Positions 49,578 to 59,417 of a stretch of 64,000 nucleotides of DNA are shown piece by piece. The number at the start of each line of letters is the position of its first letter. Position 1 is the first letter of the stretch. Under the pieces are notes generated by a model, which saw nothing but the letters and a program-made list of their open reading frames with translations, ran no database searches and was not told the DNA's origin. The stretch comes from Bradyrhizobium sp. (GTDB taxonomy: Bacteria > Pseudomonadota > Alphaproteobacteria > Rhizobiales > Xanthobacteraceae), in contig NZ_SSMW01000085.1 in assembly GCF_004799405.1 (NCBI RefSeq), positions 1-64,000 of the forward strand, written 5' to 3'. A program made the translations under genes and the position numbers.

Positions 49578-51323
49578 TTACGACGGCCTCGCATCCTCGC
49601 CGCGGTCGCGCAGCGCGAATAGCTCGCCCTGCTGCACCAGCGCTATATTGCGCTGATGGAATGCCTCAAGGGTCGAGCGATGACCGATCGAGACGATGGT
49701 GGTCGCCGGCAATTTCTCCTCGAGCAGACGGTAGAGCGTGGCCTCGGCGGCTTCATCGAGCGATGCGGTTGCTTCATCGAGAAACAGATATTGCGGGGCA
49801 TGCAGCAGCGCGCGGGCGAGCCCCAGCCGTTGTTGCTCGCCCAGCGACAGCATTCGGTTCCAGTGCGCATCTTCGTCGAGCCTCGAGGCAAGCTGAGGCA
49901 GGCCTACCGCGACTAGCGTACCCCTGACCCGATCCGGACTGAACGCGCTCGCTTCCGCGGGGTACACGATCGCAGCCTGTAGCGAGCCGACCGGAAAATA
50001 CGGCCGCTGCGGCATCATCATCAGCGTGGTGTTGGCGGGGATCGCAATCGAGCCGGTGCCGAACGGCCAAACGTCGGCAATGGCGCGGAATAACGTGGAC
50101 TTGCCGGAACCCGATGGACCCGTCAGCAAGGTGCGTTCACCGGTGCGGAGTTTGAAGCCGTCCGCCGTCACCAGCGGGACGCCATTGGGCAGGCTGACCA
50201 GAAGCTTCTCAAGATCGATGGTCCCTTTGTCGTCGGACGCGACGTGGACGATGTTTTCCCTGTTCAACAGGGCGTCGGCATTTTGAATTGACGTCTCGAA
50301 CCCGTGGAGGCGCGCCACCACCGATTGCCATTCGGCGAGCGTGCGGTACGACGAGATGAAGAACGACAACGAATCCTGCACGCTGCTGAAGGCGGATGCG
50401 GTTTGCATCATGCCGCCGAGCTGGATCTTTTCCGCAAAATAGGCCGGCGCGATCAGCACGTAGGGAAAGATCACGGAGGCCTGCGAATAGCTTGCGGTAA
50501 AGGCGGTCAGCTTCTTGGTGCGCTGCATGATGTCGAGCCAGTTCTGCACCACGAAGGCGAATCGTCCCAGCAACCGCGTCCGCTCGGCCGGCTCGCCCCG
50601 CAGCAAGGCGATCTGCTCGGCATTTTCGCGCGTGCGAACCAGATTGAAGCGGAAATCGGCTTCATAGCGCTGCTGCTGGAAATTGAGCCCGACCAGCGGC
50701 CAGCCGATCAGATGGGTCAACGTCGTCCCGAGCAGCGCGTAGATCAGCGCGCCCCACACCAGATAGCCTGGAATCGGGATGTCCCTGCCAAACAGGTGCA
50801 GCGGCGCTTCATTGGACAGGCCCCAGAGAATGAAGACGAAGGATGCCAAGGTCACGACCGAACTCAAAAGCCCGATGCCGAGAGCAAGCGTCTGGTCGAC
50901 GAAACGCTGGGTGTCCTCGGCGATGCGCTGGTCGGGGTTGTCGGCGGCGTCGCCGAGCAGCTGCATCCGGTAGTGATTGGCGTCGTGCAGCCAGCCGCCG
51001 AGATACCGGGCGGTCATCCATTGCCGCCACCGGATCTGCAGCCACTGATTGAGATAGAGCTGGTAGACTTTCAACGTGATCCAGAAAACGGCGAGTACGG
51101 CGAAATAACCGATCTGGTAGGTGAAAACGGCCTGGTTGCGTTCCTGAAGCGCATTGTAGAAAACATTGTTCCAGCGGTTGAACAGGACGGTCAGGAATAC
51201 CGAAGCAAGTTCAATGGCGATCACCGCGGCTAGAAGACCGCGGCCCGCCCACTTGTCCTCCGAGGAAAAATACGGGGCAGCGATCCGCCACACGGTTGCG
51301 AGCGTCGAGCGGATGTTGTTCAC
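49578..51323 (-). CDS. ABC transporter, SbmA/BacA-like membrane domain fused to ATPase (YddA type)
   Basis: This 581-residue fusion has an N-terminal six-helix membrane domain of the ABC_membrane_2/SbmA-BacA type (FNRWNNVFYNALQERNQAVF, then LNQWLQIRWRQWMTARYLGG and HYRMQLLGDAADNPDQRIAE). Its NBD has Walker A LTGPSGSGKSTL, a variant signature LSLGEQQRLGLARALL, Walker B YLFLDEATASLDE and a switch His in SIGHRSTL. Relatives (YddA, BclA of Bradyrhizobium) import peptides such as NCR peptides or export lipids and vitamin B12. A link to antimicrobial peptide tolerance in symbiosis is possible but unproven here. It is a single gene, divergent from the lactate permease gene. Confidence 0.9.
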   Translation of the reverse strand: MNNIRSTLATVWRIAAPYFSSEDKWAGRGLLAAVIAIELASVFLTVLFNRWNNVFYNALQERNQAVFTYQIGYFAVLAVFWITLKVYQLYLNQWLQIRWRQWMTARYLGGWLHDANHYRMQLLGDAADNPDQRIAEDTQRFVDQTLALGIGLLSSVVTLASFVFILWGLSNEAPLHLFGRDIPIPGYLVWGALIYALLGTTLTHLIGWPLVGLNFQQQRYEADFRFNLVRTRENAEQIALLRGEPAERTRLLGRFAFVVQNWLDIMQRTKKLTAFTASYSQASVIFPYVLIAPAYFAEKIQLGGMMQTASAFSSVQDSLSFFISSYRTLAEWQSVVARLHGFETSIQNADALLNRENIVHVASDDKGTIDLEKLLVSLPNGVPLVTADGFKLRTGERTLLTGPSGSGKSTLFRAIADVWPFGTGSIAIPANTTLMMMPQRPYFPVGSLQAAIVYPAEASAFSPDRVRGTLVAVGLPQLASRLDEDAHWNRMLSLGEQQRLGLARALLHAPQYLFLDEATASLDEAAEATLYRLLEEKLPATTIVSIGHRSTLEAFHQRNIALVQQGELFALRDRGEDARPS

Positions 51324-51630
51324 AGATTACGATCTCCTGCAGGTTGGCTTCAAAGGCCTGAAAAAATGAGAGAATTACGGATCGTTAGACTAAAGTCCTA
51401 GCTCTCGCGATCCGGGTTTGCTTGTTCCCGGCTTCGAGTCAACCCTAGCATGGGCCCAACGGCGAGGGGCGGGGGTCCTTATACTTTCGCGAGGTTGTGA
51501 GCGGGGTGGCATTGCCCAAATCCGCGGCCGACCTTGCTTCATTGCATAGACATCCCCCGCGATCACGCCAGGCGCACCTGACCGTCCACGCTGGCCGGGG
51601 CACCGCATAATGGCGTGGGGAGGAACCGCA
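51324..51630. other. Divergent promoter region of the ABC transporter and permease genes
   Basis: The 307 bases hold no supported gene. The promoters of both neighbours must lie here. GGGGAGGAACCGCA at the right end is the permease ribosome site. No clear operator palindrome was seen. Confidence 0.45.
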
Positions 51631-53295
51631 ATGTGGGATCAAGTCTATAATCCGTTCAACAATACCACGCTTTCGACGATCGCTGCGGCGGTACCCGTCG
51701 TCACGCTGCTGGTGCTGATCGCGAGCGGCAAGGTCAAGGTACATATCGCTGCCATCACCGCGCTGGTGCTGGCCAACCTGGTGGCGATCTTTCTGTTCAC
51801 CATGCCGGCCAACCTGGCGATCCGGGCTTCGCTGCTGGGCATCGTCACCGGTTTCTTCCCGATCGGCTGGATCGTGCTGAACGTCATCTTCATGTACCAG
51901 CTGACGGTTTCCGCCGGCCGGTTTGAAGCGCTCAAGCGCGCCGTGGGCGGTGTCACGACCGACCGGCGATTGCAGCTGTTGCTGATCGCATTTTCATTCG
52001 GCGCGTTCTTCGAGGGCGCATCCGGCTTCGGCACCCCGGTGGCGATCACGGGTGCGATCCTGATCGGGCTCGGTTTCTCGCCGCTTGCAGCATCCGGCCT
52101 GTCGCTGATCGCCAATACGGCGCCGGTTGCCTACGGCGCGCTGGGTACCCCGATCCAGGGCCTCGCGTCGGTAACCGGTCTCGATCCCTATATTCTGGGC
52201 GCGATGGTCGGACGGCAGTTGCCGATTTTCTCGCTGATCGTGCCGTTCTGGGTGGTGTGGGCATTCGCCGGCTGGAAAGGCATGAAGGAAGTCTGGCCGG
52301 CCATTCTCGTCACCGGCGTGTCGTTCGCGATCCCGCAATTCCTGATCTCGAACTACATCAACCCGTGGATCGTCGATATCGGCGCATCGCTGATTTCGAT
52401 GGGCTGCCTGATCCTGTTCCTGAAAGTCTGGCAGCCGAAGGTGCTCTGGCTGTCGCCCGCGTTGCGCGGCAATGACGAATCCGCCAGCACGATGCCACCG
52501 GCCAAGCTGATCGATCCGACGCCGCTGACGCCGGGAGAACTGTTCACCGCGTTGCTGCCGTGGATCATCCTGTGCGCGATTCTGCTAGTCTGGGGCACCG
52601 GCTGGTTCAAGGCCGCGGTGAATCCGATCTTCACCTGGAACTATGCGGTTCCCGAATTGCACAACATGATCAACAAGGTTGCGCCGGTGGTGCCGGCGCC
52701 GACCAAGGAAGCTGCGATCTTCTCATTCACCTATCTGTCGTTTACCGGCACCGGCATGCTGATCGCCGCCATTATCGCGGGCTTCATCATGGGGCTGTCG
52801 CCGGGCAAGATCGTCAGCGAATACGGGCGCACCATCAAATTGTGTGCGTATTCGCTGATCACGATCTCGGCGATGCTGGCGATCGGCACCCTGACCCGGC
52901 TCTCCGGCGTTGACGCGACGCTCGGTCTCGCCTTTGCGGCAACCGGCGTGCTCTATCCCTTCTTCGGCACCCTGCTGGGCTGGCTCGGTGTCGCGCTGAC
53001 GGGATCGGATACGTCGTCGAACATCCTGTTCGGCAACCTGCAGAAGATCACCTCGCAGCAGCTCGGGCTGTCGCCGATCCTGATGGGTGCGGCCAACTCG
53101 TCCGGCGGCGTCATGGGCAAGATGATCGACGCGCAGTCGATCGTGGTCGCCTCGACCGCCACCAACTGGGTCGGGCACGAAAGCACGATTTTGCGCTTCG
53201 TGTTCAAGCACTCGATCGCGCTGGCGTGCCTGGTCGGGCTGTTCGTGATGCTGCAGGCCTATGTCTATCCGTTCACGGCCATGGTCCTGAAATAA
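51631..53295 (+). CDS. lldP: L-lactate/glycolate permease (LctP family)
   Basis: This 554-residue membrane protein has about 12-14 spans, the right length for LldP/GlcA. It begins MWDQVYNPFNNTTLSTIAAA. The family blocks are GASGFGTPVAITGAILIGLG, NTAPVAYGALGTPIQGLASV, LGWLGVALTGSDTSSNILFG and NSSGGVMGKMIDAQSIVVAS. These proteins take up lactate or glycolate with protons. Because glcD, glcE and glcF lie 6-9 kb upstream, glycolate or lactate import for that oxidase is a reasonable inference. GGGGAGGAACCGCA precedes the ATG at 51631; the extra seven codons upstream are not needed. A terminator follows at 53320-53355. Confidence 0.93.
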   Translation: MWDQVYNPFNNTTLSTIAAAVPVVTLLVLIASGKVKVHIAAITALVLANLVAIFLFTMPANLAIRASLLGIVTGFFPIGWIVLNVIFMYQLTVSAGRFEALKRAVGGVTTDRRLQLLLIAFSFGAFFEGASGFGTPVAITGAILIGLGFSPLAASGLSLIANTAPVAYGALGTPIQGLASVTGLDPYILGAMVGRQLPIFSLIVPFWVVWAFAGWKGMKEVWPAILVTGVSFAIPQFLISNYINPWIVDIGASLISMGCLILFLKVWQPKVLWLSPALRGNDESASTMPPAKLIDPTPLTPGELFTALLPWIILCAILLVWGTGWFKAAVNPIFTWNYAVPELHNMINKVAPVVPAPTKEAAIFSFTYLSFTGTGMLIAAIIAGFIMGLSPGKIVSEYGRTIKLCAYSLITISAMLAIGTLTRLSGVDATLGLAFAATGVLYPFFGTLLGWLGVALTGSDTSSNILFGNLQKITSQQLGLSPILMGAANSSGGVMGKMIDAQSIVVASTATNWVGHESTILRFVFKHSIALACLVGLFVMLQAYVYPFTAMVLK

Positions 53296-53319
53296 AGGAC
53301 CGTCGTTTACGACCGGTGA

Positions 53320-53355
53320 AAATCCCCGCGGCCGCTGCCGCGGGGATTTGTTTTG
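53320..53355 (+). terminator. Intrinsic terminator after the permease gene
   Basis: AAATCCCCGCGG (53320-53331), loop CCGCTG, CCGCGGGGATTT (53338-53349), then GTTTT. Perfect 12-bp stem. Confidence 0.88.
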
Positions 53356-53451
53356 GCGAACCGGTAAATCTTTTTTGCGGCCAATCTGGTCAAGATCACA
53401 TTCGCCCATTAGAACAGCGCGCGGCGGTGCGGCGATAGTTCGAGAGGCAGC

Positions 53452-53868
53452 ATGTTTTCAGCGAAAAGGTTTTTGAAGCAAGCCGCGGGCACGTTTATTC
53501 TAACCGCGGCTGCCTTCAACGCCGGCCCGGCTCGCGCTCAGGAGGGATTTCCGTTCGGATTCGAGATGACACTGGATGCAGCCCGGCAGCCCGGATCGAA
53601 GCGGGTCCCGACGATGCAGATCGGCGACAGCGGCGAGGCGACGCTGGAGTTGTGGTGCAAGGGCGGCAAGGGCCAGTTCTCGGTCGCGGGCAATACCGTG
53701 ATTTTCGTCGCCGGCCCGCTGGAAGATCGCGCCTGTCCGCCGGCCAAGGCGCAGGCCGACGATGAACTGGTTGCGGCGTTGAGCGAGGCGGCGACCTGGA
53801 GGCGGCAGGGCGATCTCATTTCATTCATCGGAACCAGGCCGCTGCGATTCCGTCTCCTTACCAACTAG
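53452..53868 (+). CDS. Small secreted protein with META/HslJ-like appearance
   Basis: The product has 138 residues with a signal peptide (MFSAKRFLKQAAGTFILTAA, cleavage near PARAQ). The mature 110 residues show PFGFEMTLDAARQPGSKRVP, continuing TMQIGDSGEATLELWCKGGK, with two cysteines (ELWCKGG and DRACPPAK), and end ISFIGTRPLRFRLLTN. The pattern of short strands and the last motif resembles META/HslJ-like domains. The match is only by eye. It is convergent with the 398-residue secreted protein gene. Function is unknown. Confidence 0.65.
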   Translation: MFSAKRFLKQAAGTFILTAAAFNAGPARAQEGFPFGFEMTLDAARQPGSKRVPTMQIGDSGEATLELWCKGGKGQFSVAGNTVIFVAGPLEDRACPPAKAQADDELVAALSEAATWRRQGDLISFIGTRPLRFRLLTN

Positions 53869-53968
53869 AACGTTTTCGAGCGAAGTGGATACCGGTTCGC
53901 GGAAAGAAAACGCCTCAAAACTGGAGTCCAGAGTCCCGTTTTGATCCGATCGAAACGGGACTCTCGTC

Positions 53969-55165
53969 TCATTTCCAGACCGATTTATCCGCGTCCCAGC
54001 GCTGGCCTTTGAACTCCTTGGCCAGCGCATCGAGCGAGCCGTTGTCGTCCTTGGGATCGCCTTCCTCGTCGCCGCTGGATTCATCGGTCAGATTGAGCCT
54101 TGCGCCGGCGGATTCGTCCGTGGTGGTAACGGTCGGGGTGCCGATCCACAGCAATAACCGGTCGGACGTGCCGGGCTTGTCCGGCGCCACTAGGGCGGCA
54201 ACCTCGATGGTCTCGGTGAGATCGAGCGCGGGGAACATCTGGCTCGGCCGCTTGAAGGTCAATTTCAGCTTGCCGGTATTGGGGTTCCATGTTGCCGACG
54301 ACGACGATTTCGCCGCAAGGGTTTTGGTCAGGACCGCTGCGACCGCGGCGGCGAGCCTGTCCCTGTTGAGCTTGTCGCCGTCGCGCCAGTCGGCGGCTGC
54401 GAAGCGGATGGTGCGCTCGATTTCCAGAATGCCGCTGGTCCAGCCGGCGGCGACCACGCCGGGCGCCGACCTGTATTTTGCGATCAGCGCCGCGGCGCGA
54501 TCCGGATCGGCGCTGATGTTGATGGTCTGCTCGCCGGCGCGCAGCGCCTCGCAGGAAACGGCGAGGCTGCTGAGGGCCACCTCGACGTCCTGTCCCTTCA
54601 GACTCCTGAGGAAATCCGCCGCAGCATCCAGCTTGACCTTGACGCCGATCGATTCCGGAGAGACTTCGCTAAAATCCTTTGGCGATGCAGCGATGTTGTC
54701 ATCACTCGACTGGTTGTCCTGGAATTCCTTTTCGCTGATGTCGGAATTATCCGACGAGGTCACTTCCGTCACGGTCTGGCCGACGCTGATCTGGCCCTTG
54801 AATTCGAACGTGTCGCCGGTCGGCTTGCGCACGAGTTTCACCGTGACCGGCAATTTGTCGCCAAGGCTTTGCGTGGTGCCGGTCATGGTCTGACCGTTCA
54901 CGGCGAGGTTAGCGACAAAGCGGTCCTTGCGGTCGGAGCCTTTCTCGACGGGGTAGCAAACGTCGAGCACCGCGGAGGTGACGTTCTTGCCCTGACGGGC
55001 CTCCTTGAGGATGACGTCGGCATTGCCTTCCATCAACCCGTCGATGGAGGTGAAATACCTTGTTTCATTGGCATTCGCGGGCTTGGTCAAGAGCTTCATC
55101 TGGGCAAAGACCGGAGTCGACGAGGCCGTTATCAGGCCGACCAGGCAGAACAAAAACGCGCGCAT
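53969..55165 (-). CDS. Secreted protein of unknown function, 398 residues
   Basis: The ATG at 55165 with GAGGAA upstream gives a signal peptide (MRAFLFCLVGLITASSTPVF, cleavage near AQMK). The mature protein is hydrophilic. Internal features are DVCYPVEKGSDRKDRFVANL near residue 62, an acidic serine-rich stretch (SSDNSDISEKEFQDNQSSDD), and repeated beta-type segments such as NPNTGKLKLTFKRPSQMFPA. The end is rich in D, E, S and K. I do not recognise a family. It precedes groEL on the same strand but behind the groEL terminator, so it is transcribed separately. A periplasmic location is the only safe statement. Confidence 0.7.
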   Translation of the reverse strand: MRAFLFCLVGLITASSTPVFAQMKLLTKPANANETRYFTSIDGLMEGNADVILKEARQGKNVTSAVLDVCYPVEKGSDRKDRFVANLAVNGQTMTGTTQSLGDKLPVTVKLVRKPTGDTFEFKGQISVGQTVTEVTSSDNSDISEKEFQDNQSSDDNIAASPKDFSEVSPESIGVKVKLDAAADFLRSLKGQDVEVALSSLAVSCEALRAGEQTINISADPDRAAALIAKYRSAPGVVAAGWTSGILEIERTIRFAAADWRDGDKLNRDRLAAAVAAVLTKTLAAKSSSSATWNPNTGKLKLTFKRPSQMFPALDLTETIEVAALVAPDKPGTSDRLLLWIGTPTVTTTDESAGARLNLTDESSGDEEGDPKDDNGSLDALAKEFKGQRWDADKSVWK

Positions 55166-55271
55166 ATCAAAATTCCTCGAGGGGACAGAATCGGTTGTTA
55201 CCGTAGAGCCTTTTTGGCTGCGAATGAATCGAAACCAGGTCCTTGCCGGCAAAGCTCGGCGCAAATCACCC

Positions 55272-55300
55272 CAAAAAGAAGGCCGCCCGGAGGCGGCCTT
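55272..55300 (-). terminator. Intrinsic terminator of the groES-groEL operon
   Basis: On the minus strand AAGGCCGCC, loop TCCG, GGCGGCCTT, then CTTTTTGGGG. The stem is 9 bp and lies 31 bases after the groEL stop. Confidence 0.87.
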
Positions 55301-55330
55301 CGCGATCGCGACGATACCAATGCGGCCGGC

Positions 55331-56983
<1,653 letters not shown>

Positions 56984-57052
56984 TTACTCCTGGATGAATT
57001 GGATATGTTTGCTTGCCGCACCCTTTATCGTGCTTGGCGGGCTTCTCTTCGA

Positions 57053-57118
57053 GACCCCTCATCCGGCGCGGACTTTGTCCGCGCCACCTTCTCCCACAAG
57101 GGGAGAAGGGAAGAAGGC
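57053..57118. repeat. Palindromic intergenic repeat inside the groES-groEL spacer
   Basis: Two hairpins in a row: GGCGCGGAC (57065-57073), TTT, GTCCGCGCC (57077-57085), and CCTTCTCCC (57087-57095), 5-base loop, GGGAGAAGG (57101-57109). The CCCCTCATCCGG...CACCTTCTCCCACAAGG layout is a common Rhizobiales dispersed element. It would be transcribed between the two cistrons. Confidence 0.7.
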
Positions 57119-57158
57119 AACGCACGCGACGACCAGGTCAGCGGCTCTCTCGTTGGTC

Positions 57159-57455
57159 TCAGGCCAGCACGCCCATGATGTCGGATTCCTTCATGATCAG
57201 GAGTTCCTCACCGTCGAGCTTGATTTCGGTGCCGGACCACTTGCCGAACAGCACGCGGTCGCCGGTCTTGATGTCGATCGGGATCAGCTTCCCGGCCTCG
57301 TCGCGGCCGCCCGGGCCGACGGCGACGACCCGGCCTTCCTGGGGCTTTTCCTTGGCGCTGTCGGGAATGATGATGCCGCCCTTGGTTTTTTCTTCGGCGT
57401 CGATCCGCTTGACCACGACACGGTCATGCAGTGGGCGAAAGTTGGTTTTAGCCAT
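57159..57455 (-). CDS. groES: Co-chaperonin GroES
   Basis: This is a 98-residue GroES of standard length. The N-terminal [20 protein letters not shown], the mobile loop [19 protein letters not shown], and [20 protein letters not shown] with [19 protein letters not shown] all match the family. GroES caps GroEL rings during ATP-driven folding. GAAGGGAACGTC provides the ribosome site. A CIRCE element and a sigma-32-type promoter lie 122-190 bases upstream (57577-57643). The next gene on the strand is groEL after 181 bases. Confidence 0.98.
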   Translation of the reverse strand: MAKTNFRPLHDRVVVKRIDAEEKTKGGIIIPDSAKEKPQEGRVVAVGPGGRDEAGKLIPIDIKTGDRVLFGKWSGTEIKLDGEELLIMKESDIMGVLA

Positions 57456-57576
57456 GACGTTCCCTTCCAAAGATTTGCCCCGTTTGGAGGCTTACGTTTT
57501 CAGGTCTGGTGCCGATCGAAAGCGGTGGGAACACGGAGCGAATTCGGCGCCGCCAGGGGCGCAACGGCTCGTATCC

Positions 57577-57603
57577 TTAGCAATCGGGCTCTTGGAGTGC
57601 TAA
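57577..57603 (-). promoter_or_regulatory. CIRCE element (HrcA operator) upstream of groES
   Basis: Plus strand TTAGCAATC (57577-57585), nine-base spacer, GAGTGCTAA (57595-57603). The consensus is TTAGCACTC-N9-GAGTGCTAA; there is one mismatch (A for C) in the left arm. It starts 12 bases downstream of the -10 box. Confidence 0.93.
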
Positions 57604-57615
57604 TTGTGACCCGGG

Positions 57616-57643
57616 AATATGGCTTGAGGCCGATCCTGTCAAG
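57616..57643 (-). promoter_or_regulatory. Sigma-32 (RpoH)-type promoter of groES-groEL
   Basis: On the minus strand CTTGAC (57643-57638) is followed after 15 bases by CCATATT (57622-57616). This agrees with the alphaproteobacterial heat-shock consensus CTTG...CYTATNT. The CIRCE element overlaps the expected start point. Confidence 0.75.
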
Positions 57644-57799
57644 CAAAGGGAGTTAAGCCCTTGGTGAGGCCGATATAGGATGCTTTTTCGGAAACCAAAT
57701 CGGGGTCCCGGCGTAATCTGCTGGATATCGTTGCTCCGACAGGAGTTTTGCGCTTGGTTGCGGGACGGGTGCGGCCAGGAGTTTTGTTCGGGGGATACC

Positions 57800-58306
57800 A
57801 TGGTCAAGTCATGTAGCGCGCGGACGGTTGCCAGTCTGGGGATCGCCTCGGCGCTGACGATATTTCTGGGGGCATGCAGCAGCTTTAACCTGACGTCGAA
57901 TCCGGGGCCGGCGCAGGAGCCCGGCGTGGCGCCCGAAGTGCCGGCGACGATCCGCGCCGACGAGATTGTCGGCCGCTGGGGCCTCGCGTCGTACCAGAAT
58001 CCCAATGACCGCGCGCGCACCGAGGCCGCGGCGCGGTTGCAGTGCAAGCAGCCCTATGTGATCGGATCCGGCGCCACCGGGGGCGTGATCATGCATCTGG
58101 CCGACCAGGCGACGCCGCAGGAATTGCGCCTCAAGGGCAGCCCGAGCGGCAAGAATTATATCGGCCCGCCCGGACCGGCCGGTGGCGAGCAGGATCGCGA
58201 AATCGTCTCCTTCGACGGCCGCGTGCTGATCACCCGCTTTACCGACAAGGACGCCGCCACCCGTTACGGCAACATGGTCTATGTCCGCTGCGCGCCGCGG
58301 GCGTGA
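57800..58306 (+). CDS. Putative lipoprotein, 168 residues
   Basis: The ATG at 57800 with GGGGATACC gives a lipoprotein signal peptide: MVKSCSARTVASLGIASALT, continuing with the lipobox LGAC near residue 26. The mature part has a proline-rich linker (GPAQEPGVAPEVPATIRADE), then IVGRWGLASYQNPNDRARTE and a small beta-rich domain ending NMVYVRCAPRA with two cysteines. GRWGLASY could be a lipocalin/AprI-like start, but I do not assign it. It is probably anchored in the outer or inner membrane leaflet facing the periplasm. It is divergent from groES. Frames upstream are not supported. Confidence 0.75.
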   Translation: MVKSCSARTVASLGIASALTIFLGACSSFNLTSNPGPAQEPGVAPEVPATIRADEIVGRWGLASYQNPNDRARTEAAARLQCKQPYVIGSGATGGVIMHLADQATPQELRLKGSPSGKNYIGPPGPAGGEQDREIVSFDGRVLITRFTDKDAATRYGNMVYVRCAPRA

Positions 58307-58352
58307 TTAGCTCGCCGGGTGCTGTGGCCCGGCAGCTTCCATAAGTCGAAGC

Positions 58353-59123
58353 TCAGTCGAACAACGCGTCGATGTCGTTCTGCGAGGCGTGGCCGACATC
58401 GCCCTCACTTTTCGGGCCGTTCAGCAGGCGGGCGTCGCCTTCCCGCTCGTCGACGAGCGGCGGCGCATGGGCCCGGATCGCATCGACGCCGCCCCAGATG
58501 TCCATCATGACCGTGATATGGCTTTCGATGAATTTCATCGTGGCCATCACTTTGCTGATGCGCTGGCCGGTGAGATCCTGGAAATTGCAGGCCTCGAAGA
58601 TCGAAACCACGCGCTCCCCGATTTCCTCGCTGAGCAGCTTCTGCTGATCCGGCGAATTGACCTTGGTCAGCGCGGTCGCCGCCTGGTCGATCGCCTCAGC
58701 GGCTTCCAGAATCTGCTGGGTCGCCTCTTCGGTACCGCCGACCACGGCGCCGAGTTCGCCGGTCGCCTTGGCCATTTCCCCGCCGCTGAAGCTCTTGCCG
58801 TGCAGGACCGCTATTTCATGCTTGGTGCGGCTGATGGCATCGTGAATGAGATCGAGTTCGACCTTGAGCTTCTCGCATTGCTCGATTTGCGCGCGATAGG
58901 TTTCAAGCAGCGCGGTTGCTTCGGCAACCTTCTGCGACGCCGAATGCTCTTCCGCATTTGCTGCCACGATGCCGCGGGACGGACTTGCCATCTGGGCGCG
59001 GATCGCGCGCAATTCGTTCATGATCTCGAGATGTATCGGATTGGCATCGCCGCCGCCGGATGACATCGGCATATCGCCGGTAAATGCTTCTTCGATGCGA
59101 AAGCGCTTGCGCTGAACCGGCAT
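58353..59123 (-). CDS. CheZ-like protein phosphatase
   Basis: This 256-residue helical protein has the CheZ-type four-helix bundle signature FEACNFQDLTGQRISKVMAT, in which the Gln of NFQD is the catalytic residue for CheY-P dephosphorylation. The C-terminal end SQNDIDALFD resembles CheY-binding tails of CheZ and FliM. The central part is a long helix with heptad-like spacing (residues 60-190). No other chemotaxis genes are nearby, so it is an orphan. It would remove phosphate from a CheY-like response regulator. The ATG at 59123 has CAGGAA ahead; the ATG at 59144 is an alternative. Confidence 0.82.
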   Translation of the reverse strand: MPVQRKRFRIEEAFTGDMPMSSGGGDANPIHLEIMNELRAIRAQMASPSRGIVAANAEEHSASQKVAEATALLETYRAQIEQCEKLKVELDLIHDAISRTKHEIAVLHGKSFSGGEMAKATGELGAVVGGTEEATQQILEAAEAIDQAATALTKVNSPDQQKLLSEEIGERVVSIFEACNFQDLTGQRISKVMATMKFIESHITVMMDIWGGVDAIRAHAPPLVDEREGDARLLNGPKSEGDVGHASQNDIDALFD

Positions 59124-59417
59124 GAGATTTTCCTGAAGCTCCACTCGTCAGGTTTTACACAGAGGCGATTTAACGCCGGGTTCACGCCGGAAATCCCCGG
59201 CTGCAGCGTAAACAAGCCGCCGCACACCAACGATTAACCATGCGCGTCGCGCGTTCACTCAAAATAAACGCTACCGGACAAAACCGCGCCAAATCGACGA
59301 CGTGGTGAATCGAAACGCCGTTTCTGTTTACCAAACCGATGCGGTTTTGATTTTAATTGGTGGCGTGCAAAGGCGCCGGTCAGGCGCTTCCACGACGAAA
59401 CAGTACAGAGTACGTCG

